Below are positions 17,323-26,681 of a DNA stretch of 64,000 nt, piece by piece. How positions within the stretch are numbered: position 1 is the stretch's first letter; every line of letters starts with the position of its first letter. Under the pieces are notes generated by a model. It was not told the DNA's origin. It saw only the letters and a list, made by a program, of their open reading frames with translations, and made no database searches. Both the position numbers and the translations under genes were made by a program. Origin of the DNA: JAWLFI01 sp964525165. GTDB taxonomy: Bacteria > Bacteroidota > Bacteroidia > Chitinophagales > Saprospiraceae. Location: the NCBI GenBank assembly GCA_964525165.1, contig CAZGGG010000009.1:1-64000 (forward strand), written 5' to 3'.

Positions 17323-18468
17323 TATCGAATATTCTGACGATTCAACCAACGGTGAAACCTGCTTGCATTTGCTAGATGCGCCCTGTAGGATTTTGCGAAA
17401 TTATGTTTGCCTGAAAAATCAGGCTTTGCGCAAAAGTAGAGGTAATCGTGTTGTTCTGCATTCAGCACCGCATTGATGCTTTGAAGACTAGGTATTGAAA
17501 TGGGCCCCGGAGGAAGTCCACTATACTTATAGGTATTGTAAGGAGAGTCAAACTCCAGATGTTTGTTTAAAATTCTTTTCAGTGCATAATCACCTACGGC
17601 AAATTCAACTTTGTGATAATCGATTCCTTTAAATTTATTATCTAAAAAAAAGTATTAAATCTAACTGAGTACCGATTTGATGAGGTTGAGATAGATTTTT
17701 TGAGGGTCCAATGTNNNNNNNNNNACCTACGGCAAATTTGACTGTGGGGTCGGCTTGCAATGCGATTCCTTTCTGAAGTCGGTTCAGGTAGACCCCGGCT
17801 ATTGTTGGCATTTCCTCTGAATGGTTGGTTTCTCTATATACAATGCTAGCCAGAGTATAAATTTGTTTGGGCGTTAATTGTAGTCTTCTGAGCTTCTCTT
17901 TTCGCACAGGATTATTCCAAAAACGATCAGACTCTCGAACCATCCGATCGACAAATTCCGGGGCAGAGGTGTTCCAATAGAATTCATAAGTGTTGGGTAA
18001 TAACGTACAACTATCATTTGCCGGGAACCCATTTTGCCGTAAGGCTAATAATACGGATATGCTATCTGCCTCAAGCTTATGAAAAACGGCTTTCATTGAT
18101 TGTTCCATGTTCCATCCTGATTGAATTGTCACATTGACCGCTGCTCTTTTACCGGAGCGAACCGACCTAATCAAATCAAGCATGGAAATGGGTTGAGGGA
18201 TGATATATTTTCCTGGATAGATATGCTGACCTAGGTTCATTCTATCTGCGAGCTTCTTAAATATAGATGTCTTCGTCCTAGGTAAATTATGAGTCAAAGT
18301 ATCCAATAGATCCTGATACTGGGAACCTGTGGGTATATACACAACTACTTGATCGATGGATTCTTCTGTGAAATATTTCTTTTTAGCAACAGTGTCGTAT
18401 GCCCAGAACATAGCTGAAACCACCAAGACAAAAATTACCAATAAAATGGTGAGCGTCCTTTTTTTCAT
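17322..18468 (-). CDS. mltG: Endolytic murein transglycosylase MltG (YceG-like), interrupted by gap
   Basis: An inner-membrane lytic transglycosylase that cuts nascent glycan strands and sets their length. Residues 1-25 are a membrane anchor. The YceG domain has YKYSGLPPGPISIPS and, before the gap, TLASIVYRETNHSEEM with the catalytic Glu region, and AGVYLNRLQKGI. A 10-N gap at 17715-17724 breaks the frame. After it about 110 bases (17605-17714) do not read as MltG, then the family sequence resumes at FAVGDYALKRILNKHLEFDSPY (quoted without its tail) and runs to a stop at 17322. The 3' end is coupled to tilS by TAATG. Confidence 0.88.
17715..17724. other. Assembly gap (10 N) inside mltG with repeated flank
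   Basis: The sequence ACCTACGGCAAATT occurs on both sides (17592-17605 and 17725-17738). This suggests the two contig ends overlap and that bases between 17605 and 17714 are a mis-joined or variant end. Confidence 0.85.
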
Positions 18469-18501
18469 TATTGCAATTGGTCACTGAGCGCAAATGTGGT
18501 T

Positions 18502-19311
18502 TTAATATTGCTCCTTATCATTCGGGAAATCACCACTTTTTACATCTTTTATGTACTGTCCAACGGCACCTTTAATCTCATCATAAAGGTTCAGATAACG
18601 TCGAAGGAATCTAGGATTAAACTCATGCGTAATCCCTAATAAATCATGAATTACAAGAACTTGACCACTAACATCGGCCCCGGCGCCAATTCCAATGGTT
18701 GGAATGCTGAGTTCTTCGGTTACTTTCTTTGCTAGTTTCGATGGAATTTTTTCAAAAACAACAGAAAAGCAACCGAGTTCTTGCAAGAGCTTAGCGTCAT
18801 GCAGTAGTTGAGCAGCCTCTTCTTCTTCCTTGGCTCTTACAGAGTAAGTACCAAATTTGTAAATAGATTGGGGTGTCAAGCCTAAATGCCCCATCACAGG
18901 GATGCCTGCAGAAATAATACGACTAACAGATTCCTTGATTTCTTCTCCTCCTTCCAGCTTCACACCGTGTGCGCCTGATTCTTTCATGATACGAATAGCG
19001 GAATTCAGAGCTTCCTTTGAATTACCCTGATAGGTTCCAAAAGGCAAGTCTACCACTACAAATGCTCTTTCCACAGCTCTAACGACGGAACTTGCATGAT
19101 AGATCATTTGATCTAAAGTAATGGGCAATGTTGTTTCATGTCCTGCCATGACATTAGAAGCTGAATCTCCGACTAATAGAACGTCTACTTCTGCGGCATC
19201 AAGGATTTTTGCCATGGAGTAATCATAAGCCGTCAACATGCTTATTTTTTCTCCCTCGGCACGCATTTGTTGAAGGACATGCGTTGTGACCTTTTTAATC
19301 GGCTTTTTCAT
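18502..19311 (-). CDS. panB: 3-methyl-2-oxobutanoate hydroxymethyltransferase
   Basis: Transfers a hydroxymethyl group from methylene-tetrahydrofolate to alpha-ketoisovalerate, the first committed step to pantothenate. At 269 residues it has the usual length, with the PanB signatures ISMLTAYDYSMAKILDAA, DVLLVGDSASNVMAGHETT and DLPFGTYQGN, plus GAHGVKLEGGEE and VMGHLGLTPQSIY. It is followed by mltG after 33 bases on the same strand. No other pan genes are in the window. Confidence 0.96.
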   Translation of the reverse strand: MKKPIKKVTTHVLQQMRAEGEKISMLTAYDYSMAKILDAAEVDVLLVGDSASNVMAGHETTLPITLDQMIYHASSVVRAVERAFVVVDLPFGTYQGNSKEALNSAIRIMKESGAHGVKLEGGEEIKESVSRIISAGIPVMGHLGLTPQSIYKFGTYSVRAKEEEEAAQLLHDAKLLQELGCFSVVFEKIPSKLAKKVTEELSIPTIGIGAGADVSGQVLVIHDLLGITHEFNPRFLRRYLNLYDEIKGAVGQYIKDVKSGDFPNDKEQY

Positions 19312-19384
19312 TTTGTCGTGGTTTGCTTGCTCAAAAATATGAAGAATGATTCAGTATCCGCTGATTATAGTCAGTTTCAAACAA

Positions 19385-19415
19385 TTTAGAGTCCCATGAA
19401 ATTTAGCTACCTTTG
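19385..19415 (+). promoter_or_regulatory. Candidate promoter for the lipoprotein gene at 19435
   Basis: TACCTTTG at 19408-19415 matches the Bacteroidota -7 element TAnnTTTG. TTTA, 19 bases upstream, is a weak -33 match. The predicted start site lies about 15 bases before the ATG. Confidence 0.4.
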
Positions 19416-19434
19416 AAAGTCGAAATGAAACACT

Positions 19435-20400
19435 ATGAATAAGTATTTTCTGAGCCTATTAATCTTGGCTTCTATATTTTCATGCACTACTGAATTTGAC
19501 TTGACTACGGGTGGTAAAGAATTGCCTGTGGTGTATGCTGTATTCAATGAGGACGATCCAATTCATTATGTAAGGGTGGAACAGTTATTTGTTTCAGAAG
19601 AGGAAGCACCCAGAATTTTGGCTCAAGAAGAAAGTGAGGTTTTCTTTGATAATGTGTCTGTTGAAGTACAAAAGGTTGGGGGGCCGTCTTTTCTGTTAGA
19701 GCGCATAGATGTCGCAGCGGAAGGTTTGGAAAGGGAAGCAGGGATATTCCTTACCAGCCCCAATATACTGTACCGTATTTCTGATCAAGAACTTCAATTA
19801 CAAAGCTCAGACAGCATCATTGTCAATGTTTACAATGAGGCTGATAGTTTGATTGCATCTGCTTCCGCAAATGTAGTAGGTGCCTCAGAATTGAGCAGAC
19901 CTGCACCGGATGTGAAACTGAATTTCACACCTATGAGAGAGTTTAGGTACGCCTGGGATGGTGATGAAGATGCTAAATTCTATGATCTTGGTTTCAACTT
20001 TTATATACGTGAAATCCGAAATAATCAGGCGGTTACCAATTCTTATTATTGGCAACCTGTGAGTGGATGGGAGCAAGAAAGGTTTCCTTTAGATGGCAGT
20101 GGCTTTTATAACTTCCTAAATGATATATTAGAAGTAGATCCTTCTGTCATTCGTGTCGTTGATAGTGCAGATGTGGTCATTAGCTCGGGAGGTGCTGCAT
20201 TGAAACGTTTTATTGAGATCAACAATCTAAATACAGGAATTACCAGCAGTCAGGTTACGCCCACTTATACGAACGTAGAAGGAGGACTAGGTTTGGTATC
20301 CTCTTCAAATGTGAGCGTTTTCACCGGCAAGTTACTTTCGCCAGCTACCTTAGATTCTCTAAGAAACAGTCCAAGAGTTGAAAATTTAAATTTCCAGTAA
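19435..20400 (+). CDS. Lipoprotein of unknown function (DUF4249-like)
   Basis: A 321-residue lipoprotein: the signal MNKYFLSLLILASIFSC has the lipobox Cys at residue 17. The N-terminal mature region (LPVVYAVFNEDDPIHYVRVEQLF) resembles DUF4249-type outer-membrane lipoproteins of Bacteroidota, but this is by eye only. The rest is beta-rich and Asp/Ser-rich without catalytic motifs. It is monocistronic, with its own candidate promoter, and lies upstream of dnaK on the same strand. Function unknown; surface exposure is plausible. Confidence 0.62.
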   Translation: MNKYFLSLLILASIFSCTTEFDLTTGGKELPVVYAVFNEDDPIHYVRVEQLFVSEEEAPRILAQEESEVFFDNVSVEVQKVGGPSFLLERIDVAAEGLEREAGIFLTSPNILYRISDQELQLQSSDSIIVNVYNEADSLIASASANVVGASELSRPAPDVKLNFTPMREFRYAWDGDEDAKFYDLGFNFYIREIRNNQAVTNSYYWQPVSGWEQERFPLDGSGFYNFLNDILEVDPSVIRVVDSADVVISSGGAALKRFIEINNLNTGITSSQVTPTYTNVEGGLGLVSSSNVSVFTGKLLSPATLDSLRNSPRVENLNFQ

Positions 20401-20406
20401 TTCAAT

Positions 20407-20419
20407 TGTCAATTTGACA
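20407..20419. repeat. 13-bp palindrome TGTCAA-T-TTGACA
   Basis: A perfect palindrome with a single central base begins six bases after the stop of the lipoprotein gene, followed by GCCTTTTTT. The one-base loop makes an RNA hairpin unlikely, so a protein-binding site is more plausible. No regulator is identified. Confidence 0.4.
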
Positions 20420-20462
20420 GCCTTTTTTGGAAGGAATTCGTTGAATTTGTCATTGAAATCTG

Positions 20463-20485
20463 TCCTACTGTCATATGTAGTAGGA
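20463..20485. promoter_or_regulatory. Inverted repeat TCCTACT-N9-AGTAGGA upstream of dnaK
   Basis: Perfect 7-bp arms (20463-20469 and 20479-20485) separated by nine bases, centred about 63 bases before the dnaK ATG. The N9 spacing matches that of CIRCE, the HrcA operator, but the arm sequence is not CIRCE. It could be a heat-shock operator or a structured leader. Identified only from the sequence. Confidence 0.45.
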
Positions 20486-20536
20486 TGGCATGTGACTTGA
20501 TATATTGTTTGTAAACGAACAAATAAAACAAGTTAT

Positions 20537-22442
20537 ATGAGCAAGATTATAGGAATTGACTTGGGTACTACGAACTCCTGCGTAGCAGTAATGGAGGGAA
20601 ATGAGCCCGTAGTGATCCCCAACGACGAGGGTAGAAGAACCACCCCATCCATTGTTGCTTTTATGGATAATGGAGAGCGTAAAATTGGGGACTCAGCTAA
20701 AAGACAAGCAATCACAAACCCCACAAGAACCATTTCTTCTATCAAGAGGTTTATGGGTTCCAGATATAATGAAGTGAAGGAAGAAGCAGAACGTTCTTCT
20801 TACAAAGTTGTATCAGGAGAGAATGATACCATTAGAGTAGAGATTGAAGATCGTAAGTATACGCCTCAGGAAATCTCAGCTATGATTCTTCAAAAGATGA
20901 AAAAAGTAGCGGAAGATTATTTAGGATCTGAAGTTACAGAGGCTGTCGTAACGGTTCCTGCATATTTCAACGATTCTCAACGACAAGCAACAAAAGAGGC
21001 CGGAGAGATTGCCGGATTGAAAGTACGAAGAATTATCAACGAGCCTACTGCTGCGGCCTTATCCTATGGTTTGGATAAGAAGATGGAAGAAAGCACTATT
21101 GCCGTTTATGACCTTGGTGGAGGTACATTTGATATCTCAATATTAGAACTTGGAGATGGTGTTTTTGAAGTTAAGTCTACTAATGGTGACACACATTTAG
21201 GGGGTGATGATTTCGATAGGGTGATTATTGATTGGATGGCTGATGAATTTAAAACTCAAGAAAATGTCGATCTAAGAAAAGATCCCATGGCAATGCAGCG
21301 ATTGAAAGATGCAGCTGAAAAGACGAAAATTGAGTTAAGTGCTTCAACTGAGGCAGAAATCAATTTGCCTTATATTACGGCTATCGATGGTGTGCCTAAA
21401 CACCTTGNNNNNNNNNNNNNNNNNNNNNNNNNNNNNNNNNNNNNNNNNNNNNNNNNNNNNNNNNNNNNNNNNNNNNNNNNNNNNNNNNNNNNNNNNNNNN
21501 NNNNNNNNNNNNNNNNNNNNNNNNNNNNNNNNNNNNNNNNNNNGTATTCCAAGAATACAACAAGCTGTTGAAGAATTTTTTGGAAAGAAGCCTAACAAAA
21601 GTGTAAATCCTGATGAAGTTGTGGCTGTCGGAGCAGCAATTCAAGGAGGTGTTTTAAGCGGGGATGTACAAGATGTACTTCTCTTGGATGTTACTCCTCT
21701 TTCTTTAGGAATTGAGACCATGGGTGGTATCTATGATGTCATTATTGAATCCAACTCGACAGTACCTACAAAAAAATCCAAAGTATATTCAACCGCTGCG
21801 GATAACCAACCATCTGTAGAAATCCATGTATTACAGGGAGAGCGTAAAATGGCTAAGGATAACAGAGCTGTAGGCCGATTTATACTAGATGGAATCCCAC
21901 CGGCTCCAAGAGGAGTACCTCAAATCGAGGTTACCTTTGATATCGACGCTAACGGGATCCTAAATGTATCTGCGAAGGATAAAGGTACAGGTAAAGAACA
22001 AAGCATCAGAATTGAAGCTTCTACAGGACTGTCTGAGGAAGAGATAGCAAGAATGAAGGCGGAAGCAGAGCAAAATGCTGAGAATGATGCTAAAGCTAAG
22101 GAGCGGGTTGAAAAAATCAATACTGCTGATAGCTTGATCTTCCAGACTGAAAAGCAAATGAAAGAATTCGGGGATAAAATTCCTGAGGACAAAAAAGCAG
22201 CGATTGATACTGCCTTATCGGAATTGAAAGATGCTCATAGCAGTCAAGATTTGGATAAAATCGACACGGCAATGGAGCAAATGAATACTGCATGGCAAGC
22301 AGCTTCTCAAGACATTTACCAAGCTTCTCAAGAAGCAGGTGGCGCAGCTGGGCAAGATAATGGAAGTTCAACTGCTTCGGATTCTGGAGAAGATGATGTG
22401 ACTGATGTAGAATTTGAAGAGGTCGATGAGGATAAAAATTAA
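20537..22442 (+). CDS. dnaK: Chaperone DnaK (Hsp70), interrupted by a 136-N gap
   Basis: ATP-driven chaperone. The N-terminal ATPase domain begins MSKIIGIDLGTTNSCVAV, with AVVTVPAYFNDSQRQATKEA, INEPTAAALSYG and VYDLGGGTFDISIL. The substrate-binding domain includes LLDVTPLSLGIETMGG, and the acidic C-terminus ends DVEFEEVDEDKN, all typical. The gap at 21408-21543 removes the end of the ATPase domain; comparison with the family suggests about 49 residues (around 147 bases) are missing, and the two sides are in different frames in the file. No grpE or dnaJ is adjacent. A strong terminator follows. Confidence 0.97.
21408..21543. other. Assembly gap (136 N) inside dnaK
   Basis: The N run length is close to, but not frame-consistent with, the roughly 147 bases expected from DnaK family length. 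It is therefore an estimated gap. Confidence 0.95.
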
Positions 22443-22472
22443 TGTCCTTGTCGAACTAAATAAGTGACCTGA

Positions 22473-22502
22473 AAAGCCTGGTGGAAACACCAGGCTTTTT
22501 TT
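22473..22502 (+). terminator. Intrinsic terminator after dnaK
   Basis: Stem AAAGCCTGGTG (22473-22483) and CACCAGGCTTT (22488-22498) with a GAAA tetraloop, followed by TTTT. It lies about 30 bases past the dnaK stop and immediately before the convergent gene's stop. The flanking A run on the other strand makes it potentially bidirectional. Confidence 0.92.
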
Positions 22503-22986
22503 ATTGGTAGTTTTCAGCAGCTTTCCTGTAGTCTTGCAAATATTCAGTTGCGATTTCAGTAGAAATCAAGGCTAAAAAAATATTTTCAAAGAAACCCGTC
22601 CCTTTGATCTTTTGTGACAGCGTAATTTTGTTTTCTCCGAAAGGAAATAACTTGATTTCGTTGGTATAAAACGAATGCTGGACATGAATGGAGAGCGTAT
22701 CCGGAGGGTGCCAAAGAAGTGTTTCTAACCTATGCATAAGGTCGCCTTCTTCTTCAATACTAATAAAATATTGATTCTCTTCTTGCGTCGTCTGAAATTT
22801 AATAAAATTAGACTTCCAGGAGTTGAAATAGCTGGGCCTACTGATATAAGCAAGATAGTCAGTTTGACCTTCAGGAGCCACACTTATATTATTTTGAAAG
22901 GAATAAGTGGGATTCCATATTCCTAAGACAATTATTCCTAGAAGGGATAGTACAACGAAGCTTACGGAAAGCTTTTTTATACTCAT
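22501..22986 (-). CDS. Small membrane-anchored protein, SRPBCC-like
   Basis: 161 residues with one N-terminal transmembrane segment (about 7-26). The remainder, with SYFNSWKSNFIKFQ, EGDLMHRLETLLWH and a C-terminal helix FLALISTEIATEYLQDYRK, has the strand and long-final-helix layout of SRPBCC (START-like) proteins. This is a by-eye fold guess, without catalytic residues. Its ATG overlaps the stop of the preceding T9SS protein gene by four bases (ATGA), so the two are translationally coupled. Function unknown. Confidence 0.6.
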   Translation of the reverse strand: MSIKKLSVSFVVLSLLGIIVLGIWNPTYSFQNNISVAPEGQTDYLAYISRPSYFNSWKSNFIKFQTTQEENQYFISIEEEGDLMHRLETLLWHPPDTLSIHVQHSFYTNEIKLFPFGENKITLSQKIKGTGFFENIFLALISTEIATEYLQDYRKAAENYQ

Positions 22987-25130
22987 CGAACCAGTGTTAC
23001 ATCACCTTTAAGGACTTCTACGTCACCATTAGGGTATATCAACTCGATGTAATACATATACACTTCAGGTGGGGCTGGCTGACCATTATAATTACCATCC
23101 CATCCTTGATCATTATTATTGGTTCTTTCGTAGACCATTTGACCCCAACGACTGAATACCCTGAACTCGCTGATAAAGCCTTCAATATTATCGGCATTTG
23201 TGATGACCGGTCTGAAAAAATCGTTCATTTCATCACCATTAGGTGAAAAGGCATTTGGAATATCAATGTCAGGGGGTACGCCATTGATAATAATACTGGA
23301 AGATCTAATGCAACCATTATCATCTACCACAAAAGCTGTGATGACGTTTTCACCTTCTTCGAGAATAAAGATATTCACATCATTTCCGCTTACCTGCAGA
23401 GGCTCTCCATTTAAGGTATAGGTGATATTATTGGTATCAGCTATTTCCGGTCGTGTTTCTGTAATAATGTTTACAGTACCACCGATTCCGATATCTGTAT
23501 TGGGCTCGGCCATTAGAGTAATCTCATCTAAGTCAGGAAATAGATTGACTACAGCAGTCCCTTGACTCAAACATCCGGCTGTATCTATAGCCTGAAATAT
23601 ATATTCTCTGCGTTCATTAGTATTTGCAATAGGATCGAAACAATCTGTACAAGACAATCCGGCTGTATTTCCAACCCAATTAGGGTCCATCAGGATAGCA
23701 TCATCTACTTCTATTTGAACGTTTTCACCCGGACAAGTAATGACCGGGTCAATGGGTATAGGAGGAATATTAATATTGACAGTGATGGAAGCACTAGTAG
23801 GACAACAATTTTCCTTAGTGGCCATCACCATATAAGTTTGTGTATTGGCTGTCGTTATCGTAGGGTTAGGGCAATCCGCGCAACTGAGGCCTTGAGCCGG
23901 TGTCCACGAGATTTCTGAATATAACTCAGGATTTAGAATCTGCACACTTACTGGTTTGTTGGCACATACCGTAGTATCTCTGAGCGTCAATTCCATAAGT
24001 GGATCAATCACCTCAATAAAGATGCTGTCAATTGATTCACATGCGTTATTGGAGGTTGTCCGGATGTAGTAATTCGAGTCTTGAGCCTCTACAATAATAT
24101 CCTGATCTTCTTCTCCGATTAAAATTGAATTGTCCGTAGGAACCCATGAAAAAGTGGCATCCGGGTAGAGCGTTGGGTTTGCGGTGTTGGAAATGATCGA
24201 AAAAGTATCTCCCTTACAGTATTTATTACAATCTGGGTTAGGAAGTGGGACATTTTCTAGAGTAAAAGGAGGTAATGAGTCCACTCGTACAAATATAGTG
24301 TCTTCTATGACACAATTTTCGCCATTAAGTCTGGCGATAACATAACTACTAGTATCTGTTTGAATCGTGACAGATTCTCCCATTATAGGATTTACAATAC
24401 CGGGAATATCTGACCTCCAAACGATATCACCATTGACACCGTTAGCACGCACAGTACCCGAGTCCCCTTTGCAAAGAAATAGAGTATCCCGAACATTTAG
24501 ATTCAATTGATCTTCATAATAATCTATGACGATGAAAGTATCTTTAAAACAGTCGTGAATTCTTCCTCTTAGGAATATAGTATCTCTATCATTCGGGTAA
24601 TAATCAAATTGGCTTTGCCGACTAATCGTATCACCATTGTTTTTATACCATGCATAAGTTCCAGCACCGAAAGCATTTAATTGGAAAGCGTTTTTCAAAC
24701 AAGCTGTATCTGTATTCGGTGCACTAATAGACAATGGAATGTCATCATACAAACTCAAGGTGAATGCGAAATTCTCCCGGGTATCTAAATTTCGAAAGGC
24801 GATAATGATGGACTCAACACCTTCATCGATACCATCAGCTACAAATGAAAAAGGAAAGGACTGCTCAATTTGACCGGATGTAAATAAAAGTGTATCCGGT
24901 AGGTCAATCAGATAATCTTCGTCTCTATTTGCAGATCCTGATACCAAAACCTCAAAAAAAGCAGTATCCTCTAAAACCCTTGAAGATAATGTCAGTAACA
25001 AAGTGTCTGCACAAGACTCAACTGAAATTTCAGAACCCGAAGATAAATTACCCTCAATACTTTGCAGTTGGGCATAAGAAGCATTTGCGAAGAAAAATAT
25101 TCCTAAAAGCAGTATAAATCTTTGTATCAT
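22983..25130 (-). CDS. Secreted multi-domain protein with T9SS type B (gliding-associated) C-terminal domain
   Basis: 715 residues with a signal peptide (1-20, ending SYAQ). An N-terminal Calx-beta-like module (about 30-130) is followed by PKD/Ig-like repeats. At least two repeats carry the cysteine motif LSC-x-DC (LSCADCPNP and LSCTDCFDP). The end, with IPNAFSPNGDEMNDFF, FRVFSRWGQMVYE and GWDGNYNGQPAPPEVYMYY, is the CHU_C / gliding motility-associated type B sorting domain used by type IX secretion. The protein is probably surface-attached and adhesin-like. The 3' end overlaps the next gene by ATGA. Confidence 0.9.
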   Translation of the reverse strand: MIQRFILLLGIFFFANASYAQLQSIEGNLSSGSEISVESCADTLLLTLSSRVLEDTAFFEVLVSGSANRDEDYLIDLPDTLLFTSGQIEQSFPFSFVADGIDEGVESIIIAFRNLDTRENFAFTLSLYDDIPLSISAPNTDTACLKNAFQLNAFGAGTYAWYKNNGDTISRQSQFDYYPNDRDTIFLRGRIHDCFKDTFIVIDYYEDQLNLNVRDTLFLCKGDSGTVRANGVNGDIVWRSDIPGIVNPIMGESVTIQTDTSSYVIARLNGENCVIEDTIFVRVDSLPPFTLENVPLPNPDCNKYCKGDTFSIISNTANPTLYPDATFSWVPTDNSILIGEEDQDIIVEAQDSNYYIRTTSNNACESIDSIFIEVIDPLMELTLRDTTVCANKPVSVQILNPELYSEISWTPAQGLSCADCPNPTITTANTQTYMVMATKENCCPTSASITVNINIPPIPIDPVITCPGENVQIEVDDAILMDPNWVGNTAGLSCTDCFDPIANTNERREYIFQAIDTAGCLSQGTAVVNLFPDLDEITLMAEPNTDIGIGGTVNIITETRPEIADTNNITYTLNGEPLQVSGNDVNIFILEEGENVITAFVVDDNGCIRSSSIIINGVPPDIDIPNAFSPNGDEMNDFFRPVITNADNIEGFISEFRVFSRWGQMVYERTNNNDQGWDGNYNGQPAPPEVYMYYIELIYPNGDVEVLKGDVTLVR

Positions 25131-25197
25131 GAGTTAGCCGGTTTAACATCTGCTAATATAACCTTAAACGTCGGGACTTTTGAAAACGCGCCAGATT

Positions 25198-25617
25198 TTA
25201 GTATTCTTTACAATCATCTAACCATTGAAACACTGAATCCAATGGAGTGAATCCCAACTGATTATCCCAACTATTCCGGATGTAATTGATAATATTGGCG
25301 ACCTGGGCTTCTGTTAGGTCCGGATAACCGGGCATCTCCTGATTGTATTCTTGCCCATTGACCATAATAGGACCTTGCATTCCATTTCGAATGAGGCAAG
25401 CAACTTTTTGTGGATGTCTTGTTAGATAATCTGCTTGATTCAAGGGAGGAATCAAACCACGCAACCCTGACCCATCTTCCATGTGACAATTTACGCAATA
25501 AGCATTGTAGAGTCTTTCTCCTTGTGCATAAGGTGCTTTACCACAGCCAAAGTAAACTATGCAACCTATCAAAACGGAAACAATAGAGAAAATGCTCTTA
25601 TTCCTCATGTAATTCAA
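25198..25617 (-). CDS. Class I c-type cytochrome lipoprotein
   Basis: 139 residues. The signal ends in a lipobox-like IVYFGCGK, so it is probably a lipoprotein. Haem is attached through CVNCH, with the axial Met in EMPGYPDLT; the fold is a short cytochrome c (LYNAYCVNCHMEDGSG, then VANIINYIRNSW). It should be a periplasmic electron carrier. The start may be ATG 25617 or 25608; both overlap the preceding SCO1 gene (by about 20 or 11 bases), which indicates co-translation. It is the last gene of a four-gene set running from 27549. Confidence 0.88.
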   Translation of the reverse strand: MNYMRNKSIFSIVSVLIGCIVYFGCGKAPYAQGERLYNAYCVNCHMEDGSGLRGLIPPLNQADYLTRHPQKVACLIRNGMQGPIMVNGQEYNQEMPGYPDLTEAQVANIINYIRNSWDNQLGFTPLDSVFQWLDDCKEY

Positions 25618-26224
25618 CTAGGAGTTTTTCAATGTCCTGAATAAATCGATCTACTTCTTTTGGGTTGGTTCCATCACAAAATGATCTAACATGCTTTTGC
25701 GGGTCAATCAGAATCAGTCTGCCTGAATGATCGTAACCTCCGGGTGCCAAAGGATCTTCTTTGGCCACGCTAAAATAATCATCAGCAATGTCATAGATTT
25801 CTGACTTCTTGCCGGTCACTAAATGCCATCGATCGGTTTCAATACCTAAATTCTCCGCATATTGTTTCAGATGGGGTACAGAGTCTCTTCTGGTATCTAT
25901 GGAATGTGAAAGGAATTTAAGTTTGTCTTCTTGCTCAAAATGATCATATACTCGGAGCATTTCTTTTTTGACCTTCGGACAAATAGTAGGGCATGAGGTA
26001 AAGAAGAAGTCGACTACATATGCTTTTCCTTCGAAGGTTTGATGGGTTATGATATTACTATCCTGATCAATAAATTGAAAGGCAGGCACCGTATGGTATA
26101 CGGTATCGCCTCCCGAAATTTCTTTTTTGCCTATGATGGGTAATTGCCGGGATGAACTTGAATTACAAGAAAATATGAAAATCCCTAACAAGGTGATTAT
26201 ATAGATAGTATACTTATTGATCAT
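25598..26224 (-). CDS. SCO1/SenC family copper-binding redox lipoprotein
   Basis: A thioredoxin-fold protein that, in its family, delivers copper to cytochrome oxidase or reduces its CuA cysteines. The copper/redox motif is CPTIC in FFFTSCPTICPKV. The conserved distal His lies in GGYDHSGRLILID. ATG 26224 gives MINKYTIYIITLLGIFIFSC, a lipoprotein signal with a lipobox; an upstream in-frame ATG at 26257 would mask it. The first codons overlap the end of the preceding gene by 11 bases, and the cytochrome c gene overlaps its own 3' end. Confidence 0.92.
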   Translation of the reverse strand: MINKYTIYIITLLGIFIFSCNSSSSRQLPIIGKKEISGGDTVYHTVPAFQFIDQDSNIITHQTFEGKAYVVDFFFTSCPTICPKVKKEMLRVYDHFEQEDKLKFLSHSIDTRRDSVPHLKQYAENLGIETDRWHLVTGKKSEIYDIADDYFSVAKEDPLAPGGYDHSGRLILIDPQKHVRSFCDGTNPKEVDRFIQDIEKLLVELHEE

Positions 26225-26681
26225 TATTCTGGATTTGATCCAATGTCGATTGTGCATATTGCATGCTATTCATCATTTGGTTTTGCACTTCCTTTATAGA
26301 AATTCTTTGTTCTACGAGGTAAGCAACCAAGTCTGATTCTACCTTATAATTGGCTGGTTTATAATTATACATCCAGTCCCACATAGCTTTATCGGCTGAT
26401 ACTAACCCATCTTTAGCCCTTATCAATTGTTGGATGACTTCCTCAGATAATTGATCATTCTTTAGGGCTAGGGTGGTTTCTATACTATCCCTTAAGCGCT
26501 CAATGGTAGACATCTCGGGCATGATTTCGTCGTGAATTCTTTCAACTTCTTTTTGAAGTTTTTCACTTTCAGGACGATTAAACTCTTTCCCATCAGACTT
26601 TTCAACAGCTTTCGATTCACAGCCTACAAACATTGCGAATAGGAGAAGGTAGAAAAAGGGAAGCAGGAATGATTTATTCAT
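26214..26681 (-). CDS. Small helical lipoprotein of unknown function
   Basis: About 155 residues from ATG 26681: MNKSFLLPFFYLLLFAMFVGC is a lipoprotein signal. The mature part is almost entirely helical and charged (KLQKEVERIHDEIMPEMSTI, then SMQYAQSTLDQIQN). An upstream Met at 26771 would place the signal internally and is rejected. The gene overlaps the ChaN-like gene by eight bases upstream and the SCO1 gene by 11 bases downstream. No known family is recognised. Context suggests a periplasmic partner of the metal or haem proteins on either side. Confidence 0.72.
   Translation of the reverse strand: MNKSFLLPFFYLLLFAMFVGCESKAVEKSDGKEFNRPESEKLQKEVERIHDEIMPEMSTIERLRDSIETTLALKNDQLSEEVIQQLIRAKDGLVSADKAMWDWMYNYKPANYKVESDLVAYLVEQRISIKEVQNQMMNSMQYAQSTLDQIQNNDQ

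Noticed and set aside
17605..17714. A miniature transposable element in mltG
   Set aside because: No terminal inverted repeats; the repeated flank fits overlapping contig ends better.
21344..21644. Open frames running through the N block in dnaK
   Set aside because: They are produced by unknown bases in the gap and carry no evidence of coding.
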